Part shown: positions 1 through 8,698 of the stretch, piece by piece
Numbering within the stretch: the first letter of the stretch is position 1
Layout of the letters: every line of letters starts with the position of its first letter
Assembly (NCBI RefSeq): GCF_014172405.1
Contig: NZ_WNXC01000008.1
Span: forward strand, 124,001-188,000
Length of the DNA: 64,000 nt
Direction of reading: 5' to 3'
DNA from: Pedobacter gandavensis
Lineage (GTDB): Bacteria > Bacteroidota > Bacteroidia > Sphingobacteriales > Sphingobacteriaceae
Program-made: the position numbers and the translations under genes
Notes under the pieces: generated by a model
What the model was told of the DNA's origin: nothing
Seen by the model: the letters and a program-made list of their open reading frames with translations, nothing else
The model's database searches: none

Positions 1-100
1 TCATGCTGAAGTAAGTCTCATTTGCTAGAAACAGTTTATAAAAGCCAAAGAATATCACTAAATAGATATTGGCTTGCAGGATATAATGTGCCCAACTCAT
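1..100 (-). CDS. M56/BlaR1-type sensor peptidase, 5' end only
   Basis: Only the first 33 codons lie in the window; the gene runs off the left edge. The ATG overlaps the TGA of the upstream blaI-type gene (ATGA), so the two are translationally coupled. The visible peptide (MSWAHYILQANIYLVIFFGF... and on to NETYFS) has the short polar start and first hydrophobic segment typical of Bacteroidota M56/BlaR1 proteins. Those are integral membrane zinc peptidases that sense a signal and inactivate the cognate BlaI repressor; many Bacteroidota versions carry a TonB C-domain instead of a penicillin sensor. The identification rests on the N-terminus and on the neighbour, and the zinc site (HEXXH) is outside the window. 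Confidence 0.75.
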   Translation of the reverse strand, partial: MSWAHYILQANIYLVIFFGFYKLFLANETYFSM

Positions 101-474
101 CTCGGTCTGTTTTTAATATTGTTGATCATTTTAAGAATTTCGTCCACATCGCTTAAGTCTAGTTTCTCTTCTTTGACAAAGAAAGAAAACATGCTTTCCA
201 CTGAATTTTCAAAGTAGTTTCCCAATAGCTTTTCTGTTGCATGGCGTTTGTAGTCCTCTCTACTGATGAGTGGAAAATATTGGTGTGATTTTCCGAAGGC
301 CTCATGCCCAATAAAACCTTTCACCTCAAGAATCCGGATGATCGTAGATACGGTGTTATAGGCGGGCTTTGGCTCAGGCAAAAAGTCCATTACTTCTTTC
401 ACGAAACCCTTTTCAATCTGCCACAGAATTTGCATAATCTGTTCTTCTGCTTTTGTTAAATCTTTAATCTCCAT
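97..474 (-). CDS. BlaI/MecI/CopY-family transcriptional repressor
   Basis: This 125-residue protein is the usual length for BlaI/MecI/CopY repressors. An N-terminal winged helix (about residues 5-75, with LTKAEEQIMQILW and AYNTVSTIIRILEVKGFI) binds DNA, and the C-terminal helices would form the dimer. In the family a partner M56 protease relieves repression, and that partner starts at the overlapping ATGA just downstream. No beta-lactamase gene is visible, so in this organism the pair may control other genes, as many Bacteroidota BlaI/M56 pairs do. A palindrome about 95 bases upstream is a candidate autoregulatory operator. The family call is firm; the target genes are unknown. Confidence 0.93.
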   Translation of the reverse strand: MEIKDLTKAEEQIMQILWQIEKGFVKEVMDFLPEPKPAYNTVSTIIRILEVKGFIGHEAFGKSHQYFPLISREDYKRHATEKLLGNYFENSVESMFSFFVKEEKLDLSDVDEILKMINNIKNRPR

Positions 475-517
475 CGTGTTTGTTTTTTTACCGGTGTTTT
501 AATGAGTTGAAGGATCA

Positions 518-537
518 TGTCTGCTCGTCAACAGACA
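518..537 (-). promoter_or_regulatory. inverted repeat in the blaI leader
   Basis: TGTCTG and CAGACA (518-523, 532-537) flank an eight-base spacer, about 45 bases before the blaI ATG. It could be a leader stem-loop or a protein site. Function unknown. Confidence 0.25.
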
Positions 538-566
538 CTTTAATCTAACAACCTTATTATAAACTT

Positions 567-586
567 AAAACTAATATTTTAGTTTT
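567..586. promoter_or_regulatory. palindrome upstream of blaI, candidate repressor operator
   Basis: AAAACTAA and TTAGTTTT form a perfect 8-base dyad around a TATT centre, about 93 bases upstream of the blaI start. BlaI/MecI-type repressors bind A/T-rich dyads with ACTA/TAGT- or TACA/TGTA-like half-sites and often repress their own promoter, which suits this position. The operator role is inferred. Confidence 0.45.
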
Positions 587-620
587 CATAATGTTTGTAG
601 GTATTTTTTTCGTGTAAAAC

Positions 621-649
621 AAAGAAACCCCCATCATGGAGGTTTCTTT
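621..649 (-). terminator. hairpin after the M28 peptidase gene
   Basis: AAAGAAACC and GGTTTCTTT (621-629, 641-649) form a 9-bp stem 16 bases past the stop of the peptidase gene on the minus strand, with short T runs beyond it. It probably separates that gene from blaI. Confidence 0.55.
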
Positions 650-664
650 GTAGTTTATAGGCAT

Positions 665-2236
665 TTATTTTTTTGGAGCTTCCGGTGCTTTAGGAAGTTC
701 TTTTCTTGGAATTTGGTCTTTCCGCTCTGCAGTATGGGCCACAAAGGTAGCGACTATAGTCGCTGCTCTTTTTAAATCTTCTTCAGCCAGGCGGTCAAAG
801 GTGTCCTGGTTACTGTGATGAGTTCGGGTATTGTAATCCATCGGGTCCTGAATAAATTGGAACCCTGGAATGCCTAGGGCATCAAAAGCAAGGTGATCTG
901 TACCTCCCGTATTGCTAAGGGTAACTGTGGTTGCACCCAGATCTTGGAAAGGACTCAGCCATTCCTTAAAAATAGGGGCAGCTGCGGTATTTCCCTGCGC
1001 ATAAATTCCGCGGATAGCACCGGTTCCATTGTCCAGGTTATAATAAGCGCTGATCTTTTTCTGGTCTTTTGTAAGTACCATCGTTTTGGGATCACCAAAA
1101 TGTTTGGCTACATATCCCCTGGATCCGAATAGTCCTTGTTCTTCAGAACTCCATAGTGCGATCCTGATGGTGCGTTTCGGTTTGAAGTCAATGGTTTTTA
1201 AGATGCGCATGGCTTCCATCATCACTGCGGCACCAGCGGCATTATCAGTAGCACCAGTTGCCGAATGCCAGGAATCATAGTGTCCACCAATCATCACTAC
1301 TTCTTCTTTTAGCTTTCTATCTGTACCTGGAATTTCTGCAATGACGTTATATCCTTGTGGATCCTGATCGTAAAATGAGGTCCTGATATCCGCTTCCATT
1401 TCTACTTTCTGTCCGGCACGTAATAAGCGTAATATGTGTAGGTAATCTTCTGCGGAGATTTCCAGTTCAGGCGAAACAGGTGTTGCATTCAGCGCATAAG
1501 GAGCGCCATTACTGGTAAAGAAAGTGCCATAGCTTCCTCTGGCATAAGAAAGGATCATGCCTACTTGCTCATCTTTCATGAAACTAGCCATAGCAGCTCG
1601 TGTGGCTCTCATTTTCATCATCTGGGCCATCATGTTGTTGGCGGCTCCGGCTCGCGGAGAACGCTGCCCTTGAGGTTGTATTTCTGCTTCCGCCATTTTG
1701 TTTAAGGTGGAGTCGCTATAGCGAACTACATCCGGTTTGTAGGACGGTGCTAATGGTTGCAGAGTGACCTGATCAAACAGCACAATCTTGCCTGCTAGTT
1801 TTCCTTTATAAGGAGCAAGGTCAGTAATCGTATCCGCTTTGATCAAAATAACTTCCGACTTAATCGGTCCTTTGGTGCTCGGTGTCCAGGCTTTAGGTGC
1901 ACCAATAATCGCATGGTAATAAGGCAAGGTGGTGGCCGCATAATATTTATCGATTTGCCAGCCTCTTCCAAATTCTCCCCAGGCTTCCAGGTGGACATTT
2001 TTTAACCCCCAAGACGTGAATTGTTGTACTGCCCAGTCTTGCGCGCGCTTTAAGCCAGGTGAGTTGGATAGTCTTGGTCCTGCCACATCAGTAATCTGAA
2101 AGGCAATGTCCATGATTTTTGAATTTTCAAGGCCTTCCTGCCGAATCTTTTGAAGCGTGGGTTGATCTGCTTTTTCCTGTGCAAAGAGGGAGATGCTCAG
2201 GCTGATGGCCATTGCGGTTAAGGTCAGTTTTTTCAT
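665..2236 (-). CDS. exported M28-family zinc aminopeptidase with PA-like insert
   Basis: I chose the ATG at 2236 (523 residues) because it begins a clean signal peptide (MKKLTLTAMAISLSISLFAQ); an open frame continues 39 codons further up but lacks export features. The mature protein has a PA-like insert (near PYKGKLAGKIVLFD, about residue 145) and an M28 core. In this numbering the zinc and catalytic residues appear in GGHYDSW (His319), GATDNAAG (Asp331), SSEEQGLFGS (Glu365/366) and the C-terminal GGTDHLAFD. Such enzymes trim N-terminal residues from peptides in the periplasm or outside the cell. It is monocistronic, with a hairpin after the stop. The Met-rich stretch around residues 200-225 is unusual for the family. 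Substrate preference cannot be read from sequence. Confidence 0.9.
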   Translation of the reverse strand: MKKLTLTAMAISLSISLFAQEKADQPTLQKIRQEGLENSKIMDIAFQITDVAGPRLSNSPGLKRAQDWAVQQFTSWGLKNVHLEAWGEFGRGWQIDKYYAATTLPYYHAIIGAPKAWTPSTKGPIKSEVILIKADTITDLAPYKGKLAGKIVLFDQVTLQPLAPSYKPDVVRYSDSTLNKMAEAEIQPQGQRSPRAGAANNMMAQMMKMRATRAAMASFMKDEQVGMILSYARGSYGTFFTSNGAPYALNATPVSPELEISAEDYLHILRLLRAGQKVEMEADIRTSFYDQDPQGYNVIAEIPGTDRKLKEEVVMIGGHYDSWHSATGATDNAAGAAVMMEAMRILKTIDFKPKRTIRIALWSSEEQGLFGSRGYVAKHFGDPKTMVLTKDQKKISAYYNLDNGTGAIRGIYAQGNTAAAPIFKEWLSPFQDLGATTVTLSNTGGTDHLAFDALGIPGFQFIQDPMDYNTRTHHSNQDTFDRLAEEDLKRAATIVATFVAHTAERKDQIPRKELPKAPEAPKK

Positions 2237-2508
2237 ATAGTTAATTTGGTTCTTTTTCAATGAATACCTGAATTTACAGCAAAAGGGAATGGCTTGTAGC
2301 ATCTTCGCCAAATTATTACACGGAAGCAGTTTGGGACTGTTTATGGATTTCAATCCAAGACTCGCTGAGATGCAGCTTTGGAATGGCCTGTAAATAGAAA
2401 TGGCGGTACAAGACCACCATTCTCTAATTATTAACTAAAACTAAAAACTATATTTTCTCCTCTAGAAGGGCTATGGCATAGCTCACCTTGAAAAGCTTTG
2501 GAAATTCT

Positions 2509-2712
2509 TTATTTTAAAGAAATGCTGCTTACTTGAGCAATTCCTTTTACGGAAGTACTAGCTTTAGTCGCAATTTCTTCATCTTGTGCATGACTGATGC
2601 TAGTGGCAATAGTCAAAACCATCATCATGAACACAGGTACCAATAACAATAAGAACGGTGATACATTTGCTAATCTTTTCATGATGTTTGTATTTATAGA
2701 TGCAGTTTTCAT
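2509..2712 (-). CDS. small exported or membrane protein of unknown function
   Basis: A 67-residue frame starts at the ATG at 2712 (MKTASINTNIMKRLANVSPF); a start at 2745 or the internal MKRLAN are alternatives. A hydrophobic stretch (FLLLLVPVFMMMVLTIATSI) is followed by SHAQDEE, which reads like a signal-peptide cleavage site, leaving a mature peptide of about 27 residues rich in Ser, Thr and Lys (ATKASTSVKGIAQVSSISLK). I do not recognise a family. It lies 279 bases from the LytS-type kinase gene and divergent from it, so it could be a target of that LytTR system; this is inference from position. A chance open frame cannot be ruled out, but the export-signal structure argues for a real gene. 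Confidence 0.5.
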   Translation of the reverse strand: MKTASINTNIMKRLANVSPFLLLLVPVFMMMVLTIATSISHAQDEEIATKASTSVKGIAQVSSISLK

Positions 2713-2991
2713 AATCGTTTCGTTTTGATGAAACAAATAGAACAATTTTTAAAATGCTGCTAAAATCTTTTAGACCAAGCACAAATTATCCTAGATAAAC
2801 GCCTGTTTAGGCTAGTTTTGTGATTGATTGCCCCTTTTCCCGATTTGGTAGAAAAAAAATGCCCGTTCGTCGAAAGCCAATGCCTAAAACAGTTGGAAAA
2901 ATTTACTTTAGGCCTATAAGTTAAGGCCTGTGGAAATTCGGGACGAAGGAAATGAACCGGACTTTATACTTTAGATCACAAAAATATTTCA

Positions 2992-4020
2992 ATGAAAAAC
3001 AAAGGCCCTCTTATTGTCCACCTGATTTTTTGGTCGTTTATCTTGTTCCTTCTCGTTTTAGGTGTGCTTTTTAATAAAGAACCTCAAACCATCTATACGG
3101 TAGCCGTTAATTATGGATATTCCGGATTAATCAATATCTCCATCTTTTATATCAATTATACACTGTTGATTCCTTTACTGGTTAAAGAGCAACGGAAGTA
3201 TGGCCTTTATATGGGCGCAATCTTACTGCTCATTGTAGTGATGAGTGCAATTAAAACAGTACTCGCAAGTTTAAACGCGGATATTGTTTTAATGATGACC
3301 TATCATGGTAAAAAGGAGTTTATGGCCTTGGGTAAATATGCATTGGGTGCTATTTTTACTTCTGGCTTCTTTGTGGTGGTCAGCTCCTTGCTTAAATTCG
3401 GAATTGACTGGTTTGGTAATGAACGCATCCAAAGAGATCTGGAATCTGAGAAGAAAGAGATGGAACTTCAATTCTTGAAGTCACAATTAAATCCACATTT
3501 TCTATTCAACTCCCTGAATAACATTTATTCGCTGGCTTATCAGAAATCAGATAAAACGGCAGATGCGATATTAAAACTTTCCGAGATCATGCGCTACATG
3601 ATTTATGAAAGTAATGATAGTTGGGTGTCCCTAAGCAAAGAAATAGAATACCTGCACAGTTATATAGAATTACAGAAACTGAGATTCAGGGATGGCGCTT
3701 CTGTGCAATTTCAGCTCAATGGAGAGATTGATGATCAACAGATTGTCCCCCTTATTCTAATCTCTTTTGTAGAGAACGCCTTCAAGCATGGTGTCGCCAA
3801 TGACCCTAAAGATCCCATTAAAATCAACATCATTGCCAATCAAAAGATCCTTCATTTCAGTATCACCAATAAGAAAAACCAACATAATAAAGATGAGGTG
3901 GGAGGCGTAGGCCTGAACAATGTAGAACGTAGGTTACAATTGTTATATCCTGACAGATATAAATTAAATATTGTAAATTCGGCTACCCATTACACGAGTG
4001 AATTAATGCTAGATTTATGA
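2992..4020 (+). CDS. LytS/YehU-type sensor histidine kinase
   Basis: This 342-residue protein has four predicted membrane segments (about 8-28, 44-64, 71-93, 116-138), a short coiled coil (about 143-163), and the His_kinase domain of LytS-like kinases, with the phospho-acceptor His169 in LNPHFLFNSLNN. The ATPase part follows (VPLILISFVENAFKHG as N-box, GGVGLNNVERRL as G-box). There is no separate extracellular sensor domain, so the membrane segments probably sense the signal. The stop overlaps the start of the LytTR regulator gene (ATGA), so the two form a two-component system. The small exported protein gene diverges upstream and may be a target. The stimulus is unknown. Confidence 0.93.
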   Translation: MKNKGPLIVHLIFWSFILFLLVLGVLFNKEPQTIYTVAVNYGYSGLINISIFYINYTLLIPLLVKEQRKYGLYMGAILLLIVVMSAIKTVLASLNADIVLMMTYHGKKEFMALGKYALGAIFTSGFFVVVSSLLKFGIDWFGNERIQRDLESEKKEMELQFLKSQLNPHFLFNSLNNIYSLAYQKSDKTADAILKLSEIMRYMIYESNDSWVSLSKEIEYLHSYIELQKLRFRDGASVQFQLNGEIDDQQIVPLILISFVENAFKHGVANDPKDPIKINIIANQKILHFSITNKKNQHNKDEVGGVGLNNVERRLQLLYPDRYKLNIVNSATHYTSELMLDL

Positions 4021-4772
4021 CAAAATTAAGATGTATTGCGGTCGATGATGAACCATTGGCGCTAGATATAATAGAAGATTATGTGTCAAAAGTACCATTC
4101 TTAGAATTGGTAAAAAGAACAGAAAATGCAATTGAGGCCTTACAATTAGTACAGGCAGGTGGGATCGATTTGGTATTTCTTGACATTCAAATGCCTGAGC
4201 TTACAGGAATCCAGTTCCTCAAAATTGCGAATGGTAAATCTAATTATATCCTGACTACCGCTTACTCTCAATACGCTTTGGAAAGTTATGACCTCAATGT
4301 TTCTGATTACTTGTTAAAACCAATTGCCTTCGATAGGTTCTATAAGGCCGTTGAAAAGGTGCACAATCAGCAGCAGAAGAGCTTGGAGCAAATTCCTCCA
4401 GCACCAGTTGTTGCAACGCCAGTTGTGGCCGCAGCGCCAACTGCGCATCCGGTACAGGACTTTATCTTTGTGAAAACAGAGCATAAAATTCAGAAAATCC
4501 AGCTGGATGATATTCTTTACATCGAGGGCTTAAAGGATTATATTTCCATCTATACAAAGGCGGAAAGGGTAATTACACTGCAAAACATGAAGAAGATGGA
4601 AGAAACCTTGCCTAACAATCAGTTCATCAGGGTACATAAATCTTACATCATTTCTCTGGATAAAATTGAAAGTATTGAACGCAGTAGGATCACCATTTTC
4701 GGGAAGGTAATCCCAATAGGAGATACGTATCGCGATGAATTTTTCAAGCGGATCGACAATAAAAATATTTAA
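4017..4772 (+). CDS. LytTR-family response regulator
   Basis: The 251-residue protein has an N-terminal receiver domain (about 1-120; acidic pair Asp10-Asp11, phospho-acceptor Asp56 in FLDIQMP, conserved Lys in DYLLKPI), a Pro/Ala-rich linker (about 126-148) and a C-terminal LytTR DNA-binding domain (about 152-248; HKIQKIQLDDILYIEGLKDY, FIRVHKSYIISLDKIESIER). It overlaps the LytS kinase gene by four bases and is its cognate regulator. LytTR proteins bind pairs of short direct repeats upstream of target genes. The regulon is not evident, though the divergent small exported protein gene is a candidate. The low-complexity linker is the only odd feature. Confidence 0.95.
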   Translation: MTKLRCIAVDDEPLALDIIEDYVSKVPFLELVKRTENAIEALQLVQAGGIDLVFLDIQMPELTGIQFLKIANGKSNYILTTAYSQYALESYDLNVSDYLLKPIAFDRFYKAVEKVHNQQQKSLEQIPPAPVVATPVVAAAPTAHPVQDFIFVKTEHKIQKIQLDDILYIEGLKDYISIYTKAERVITLQNMKKMEETLPNNQFIRVHKSYIISLDKIESIERSRITIFGKVIPIGDTYRDEFFKRIDNKNI

Positions 4773-4782
4773 AATTATAAGG

Positions 4783-4818
4783 AAAGGTTATTGGCCTAAT
4801 TTTAGGCGAATGGCCTTT
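4783..4818. terminator. convergent hairpin between response regulator and plsC-type gene
   Basis: Positions 4783-4799 pair with 4802-4818 (17 positions, two G-U pairs, one mismatch), flanked by A and T runs. The hairpin overlaps the last codons of the minus-strand acyltransferase gene and can serve both convergent genes. Confidence 0.55.
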
Positions 4819-5522
4819 TCTGCTTCTTGAGTCACCTCCTCTGGATTTTTACCAGCAGGATCAATCGGTGTCAAAACCGTCCATCGGATTTTTTCCCCAA
4901 AGCTTAATGGATAACTTCCATATTGTACCAGTTTCCAGGAATTTTCAATAGCAATAGGCACAATCAGCGCATTGGGTACTTTTTTAAGCAAAGTGGCAAT
5001 ACCACCGACATGAAAGGGTTTTAACTTTCCATCCTTTGAACGTGTGCCCTCTGGAAAGATCATGGCCGACCAGTTATTTTCCTTCATGCGCTGCCCCAGC
5101 TTAATGATTTCTCCAACGGCTTGTTTGCTGTCTTTACGGTTGATATTAGCACCACCACCATGCTTCAGGTTAAAGGAGATCGAAGGGATGCCCTTGGTTA
5201 GCTCAATCTTAGAGATAAACTTGACATGGTGTTTCCTTAAAAACCAGATCAGACCAGGGATGTCATACATACTCTGGTGATTCGCAATAAAAATAATTGG
5301 ACGATCAGTTGGCAGCTCCTGGTGGTTGATAAACGTCACCGAAGCGCCCATAAAAAGGTCGCAATAGGTGAGACAGAAATTCAACGCATCTACTGATGCT
5401 TTATGTGCTTTGTAGCCAAACAGATGGAAACAGATCCATTGTATGGGTTGAAACACCAATAGACTGAGTAGAAATAGTATATAAAATATCGGGCTGAAAA
5501 TATATCCTAAGAATTTATTCAT
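4788..5522 (-). CDS. 1-acyl-sn-glycerol-3-phosphate acyltransferase (PlsC family)
   Basis: This 244-residue membrane-associated enzyme transfers an acyl chain to lysophosphatidic acid to make phosphatidic acid in phospholipid synthesis. The HX4D catalytic motif is NHQSMYD (His82, Asp87) and the substrate-binding motif is FPEGTRS (Glu158-Arg161). An N-terminal hydrophobic stretch (about 8-32) anchors it. Length and motifs are normal for PlsC. The NUDIX hydrolase gene lies 18 bases upstream on the same strand, so the two may be co-transcribed. Another acyl acceptor, for example an ornithine-lipid or glycolipid precursor, cannot be excluded by sequence. Confidence 0.9.
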   Translation of the reverse strand: MNKFLGYIFSPIFYILFLLSLLVFQPIQWICFHLFGYKAHKASVDALNFCLTYCDLFMGASVTFINHQELPTDRPIIFIANHQSMYDIPGLIWFLRKHHVKFISKIELTKGIPSISFNLKHGGGANINRKDSKQAVGEIIKLGQRMKENNWSAMIFPEGTRSKDGKLKPFHVGGIATLLKKVPNALIVPIAIENSWKLVQYGSYPLSFGEKIRWTVLTPIDPAGKNPEEVTQEAEKAIRLKLGQ

Positions 5523-5540
5523 AGAGGGCTAGATGTATCT

Positions 5541-6095
5541 TTAAATTTGGTTTTCCTGAAGTATGATATTGGTTTTTAGGATGGCAGCGACGCTCATGCT
5601 ATCGGTGATTTCACCGTTAAGAACCATTTGATAGGCTGCTTTGAAAGGGAGTTTTCGGAGCTGAAGTTGCTCGGTCTCTTCGGGTTCTGCTTCACCCATA
5701 CTCAGTCCGCGTGCAATATAGATGATGGCCAGCTCATCGCTCACAGAGTTCGATAAATGCATGCGCTGGATTTCCTCCCACTCGGTCGCAATGATGCCTG
5801 TTTCTTCAGCCAGCTCACGTTTTGCGCTATCTAAGGGGTCGGCATCCAGTGGGCCTCCACCTTCAGGAATTTCCCAGCTATAGGCTTTCATAGGAAAGCG
5901 ATATTGGCCAACAAGCCAGGTGTTCAATTCTTCATCTAAAGGAAGGATTCCTATGGCATAGTTCTTAAAATGTACTTCGCCATATATTCCTTTGCCTCCT
6001 GATGGATTGAGCACCTGGTGTTCTGTTAATCCGATCCAGTTATTTTCATAGACCTTACGGCTTTCCAGAATGGTCCAGGGATTGTTTTCTTCCAT
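5541..6095 (-). CDS. NUDIX hydrolase, ADP-ribose pyrophosphatase-like
   Basis: The 184-residue protein contains a complete NUDIX box at about residues 79-101 (GGGPLDADPLDS followed by AKRELAEETGI), with the REXXEE core intact. The preceding SWEIPEGG is typical of the ADP-ribose/nucleoside-diphosphate-sugar branch, which cleaves the pyrophosphate bond of ADP-ribose-like substrates using divalent metal. It sits between a TonB receptor gene (14 bases upstream) and the plsC-type gene (18 bases downstream) on the same strand; the spacing allows an operon, but no functional link is obvious. Exact substrate is inferred from subfamily resemblance only. Confidence 0.9.
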   Translation of the reverse strand: MEENNPWTILESRKVYENNWIGLTEHQVLNPSGGKGIYGEVHFKNYAIGILPLDEELNTWLVGQYRFPMKAYSWEIPEGGGPLDADPLDSAKRELAEETGIIATEWEEIQRMHLSNSVSDELAIIYIARGLSMGEAEPEETEQLQLRKLPFKAAYQMVLNGEITDSMSVAAILKTNIILQENQI

Positions 6096-6109
6096 GGACG
6101 CAAATATAC

Positions 6110-8599
6110 TTAAAATGACTCTTCATCGGAACGCATTTCCGATTGGTCAGGTTTTTTGGTTTTCTTAGACTTGAAATCTGTTTTTCCAAATCGGTAAGAG
6201 AAAGTTAAACTACCCATTCTTCCTTGCATGAAACGCTCGAAATCAACCACTGAGCTCGCGGTACTCGTGGTCATGCTCCAGGCACGGGTATTGAAAAGGT
6301 CTCTTACATTTAAACTTAAAGAAGCCTTGTTGCTCAGGTCGTATTTTGCACCGGCATCCACGCCATACATGGCATTTCTGGTACCTTGAGCCATCACCTG
6401 GCGCGCACGGTAATCTCCTTTTACCTGTAAGGTAACCTTGTAAGGTAAGACGAAGTTATTGGTTAAATTGGCATTCCAAGTGAATCCTGAATTCTCAATA
6501 ATCCCAAATGAAGGAGCACCGGATACTTTACTCTGGTATAAATTGGCATTAGCCGTAAAATTCCAGGCCTTAACTACATCCACACGGCCAATTAATTCTA
6601 ATCCACTGGCTACTTCCTTAGATAAGTTTTCTGGTGTAGTGATGGTAATTCCGTCTTGATTAGGCTCAGTTCTGATTCTCTGAATCACATCATTCGTCTG
6701 ACGCAGATAAGCAGTTGTAATAAAGGTCACCTTTGGCCAGAATTTACTATAGCTCAATTCAAAGGCGTGGACATCCTCTGGTTTAAGATTCGGGTTTCCC
6801 TGACGGTAGTTTAAAGGATCTGAAACATCCAGGAAGGGATTGGTATCCCAACCTCTAGGTCTGTTTACCCTTCTGCTATAACTCAGTTGTACCTGTTGTT
6901 CTTTTGCTAACTTCTGTGTTAAGAATACACTTGGGTATAATCGTGTATAGGCTACTTTCCCAGGGACATAACTCAGCTGACCAGCGTTGTTAAATACACC
7001 TAAACGCGTGTCTAATGTGGCATCTTCCGCTCTTAATCCTACCTGATAACCGAAGTTTTTAACGGTATTCTGGTAGTTGGCATAAAGCGCATGAACCTGA
7101 TCGTTACTGTTGAAATCATTGGTTAGATCTAGATTTGGACGGTATTCCCCAGCGTTATTGTCGAACATTTCAGAGAAAGTACTGTTCTCCGCTATGCGGA
7201 TCTGACTGCGATACCCAGCTTCCAATTTCCCGGTTTTACCAACAGGAAGGCTGTAATCTGTTTGGAAGTTGTAATTTCTGTTGATTCCACTTCCATCGTT
7301 ATGAATCAGTTCAGGAAGTTGATCTACCGGAGTACCACCGATATTGTAAATGTCTGTATTGTAGATTTGTAAATTGTCATTATTTCCCTCAGAGAAACTT
7401 ACATTAAAAGTCAGTTCTTCTTTTGGTTTTTTAAACTTGTGGCTAAAATCAAGGTTCAGATCATAACTGCCGCCAGATCCAAGATTTGAATTTGTTCTTC
7501 TGCTCAGTTGTAATGGCTGATATTGCTTGTTTAACTCGTTGATGGTTAGGAACTCATTTCTGTCATTGTCTCTCAGGTTAAAGCCCGCAGTGAAACTGAT
7601 CACATCTTTATCGGTAAGTGTGTAATCTATTCCTGCCTTCGCATTGTGTCCTTTATCTAAGGATTTAGAGTTCGTATTCTGATTGGCAAAGGCTGTACGG
7701 AAAGCAGTGTCCAGGTATTTGATATTGTTAAAACCACCACCAAGTCGGTTGCCATAGCGATAGCTATAATTTGCGTAAACGTTCACCTTGCTATTTTGAA
7801 AACTTAAACTGGTGCTCGCATTATAGTTGTCGCGGTTTCCAGCAGTTAAAGCCAGGTTTCCGTTTAGACCTAGTTTCTTGTTTTTCTTTAACACAATGTT
7901 GATAATACCTGATTGGCCTTCCGCATCGTATTTTGCAGATGGATTGGTAATCAGCTCCACGCTTTCAATGGAACTCGCCGGAATAGATTGCAGGATTTGT
8001 GCTACGTTTCCACCAGCAATCAGGGAAGGTTTTCCATCAATCAGTACTTTTACCCCTGTAGATCCTCTTAAGCTCACATTTCCGTCCATATCTGACTGTA
8101 CAGAAGGGACATTTTGTAAAAGATCTGCAGCCGAGCCACCTTCACTAACTAAACTTTGGTCTACAGCGAAAATCTTTTTATCGACACCCAGTTGGATAGT
8201 GCTTTTTGGTGCAGTAATGGTCACTTCATTCAAGGCAGTTCCTTTAGAAGCATTCATCCTGATCGTGCCCAGGTTGATGTCTTTGATGGTCGCATTGATG
8301 GAGATGGAATCGCGGACCATCGTTTGGTAACCTACATAGCTTAGCTTAAAAGTGTAAACTCCTTTAGGTAAGCTTACCAGGGATAAATTCCCATTGATAT
8401 CTGTTTGTGCTCCTTTAACCAGGGCCTTAGTTTTTCTGTTGAGGATAACGGCTGTAGCAAATGGAATGGTTTCATTGGTCTTTGCATCGACCACTTTCGC
8501 AGTGATCTTTCCGTCTCCGGTAGTTTGGGCATTAAGTTTTACAGTTGTAATACAAATGGCAAGGGTTAAAAATAGTACTTTGTGTAACGAATTCTTCAT
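6110..8599 (-). CDS. TonB-dependent receptor, outer membrane beta-barrel family
   Basis: 829 residues: signal peptide (MKNSLHKVLFLTLAICITTVKLNAQ), a carboxypeptidase-regulatory-like domain (about 30-115), a plug domain (about 130-240; GSAADLLQNVPSVQSDMDG, LRGSTGVKVLIDGKPSL, YDAEGQSGIINIVLKKNK) and a C-terminal beta-barrel of the OMP_b-brl type ending in a charged tail (KSKKTKKPDQSEMRSDEESF). It acts in the outer membrane as an energised importer or surface binding protein. There is no SusD partner, so it is not a classical SusCD glycan system. It is divergent from the thioredoxin-like gene, and a NUDIX gene follows at 14 bases. The charged tail after the barrel is unusual, because TonB receptors usually end in an aromatic residue. 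Substrate unknown. Confidence 0.9.
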   Translation of the reverse strand: MKNSLHKVLFLTLAICITTVKLNAQTTGDGKITAKVVDAKTNETIPFATAVILNRKTKALVKGAQTDINGNLSLVSLPKGVYTFKLSYVGYQTMVRDSISINATIKDINLGTIRMNASKGTALNEVTITAPKSTIQLGVDKKIFAVDQSLVSEGGSAADLLQNVPSVQSDMDGNVSLRGSTGVKVLIDGKPSLIAGGNVAQILQSIPASSIESVELITNPSAKYDAEGQSGIINIVLKKNKKLGLNGNLALTAGNRDNYNASTSLSFQNSKVNVYANYSYRYGNRLGGGFNNIKYLDTAFRTAFANQNTNSKSLDKGHNAKAGIDYTLTDKDVISFTAGFNLRDNDRNEFLTINELNKQYQPLQLSRRTNSNLGSGGSYDLNLDFSHKFKKPKEELTFNVSFSEGNNDNLQIYNTDIYNIGGTPVDQLPELIHNDGSGINRNYNFQTDYSLPVGKTGKLEAGYRSQIRIAENSTFSEMFDNNAGEYRPNLDLTNDFNSNDQVHALYANYQNTVKNFGYQVGLRAEDATLDTRLGVFNNAGQLSYVPGKVAYTRLYPSVFLTQKLAKEQQVQLSYSRRVNRPRGWDTNPFLDVSDPLNYRQGNPNLKPEDVHAFELSYSKFWPKVTFITTAYLRQTNDVIQRIRTEPNQDGITITTPENLSKEVASGLELIGRVDVVKAWNFTANANLYQSKVSGAPSFGIIENSGFTWNANLTNNFVLPYKVTLQVKGDYRARQVMAQGTRNAMYGVDAGAKYDLSNKASLSLNVRDLFNTRAWSMTTSTASSVVDFERFMQGRMGSLTFSYRFGKTDFKSKKTKKPDQSEMRSDEESF

Positions 8600-8698
8600 C
8601 TGAACTTTCTCTCTTAGTTTTGGTTTTGTTTAGGATGGACAAAGAAAAGGTGCGGAAGTTTAAAAAAGGAGTCGTAACTATTTTATTACAGCTATAAC

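Noticed and set aside
97..474. A beta-lactamase resistance island
   Set aside because: Only the repressor and the start of its M56 partner are present; no lactamase or mobile-element signature is visible.
2237..2353. Coding extension of the M28 peptidase gene to 2353
   Set aside because: The added 39 residues lack export or family features, while the ATG at 2236 opens a clean signal peptide.
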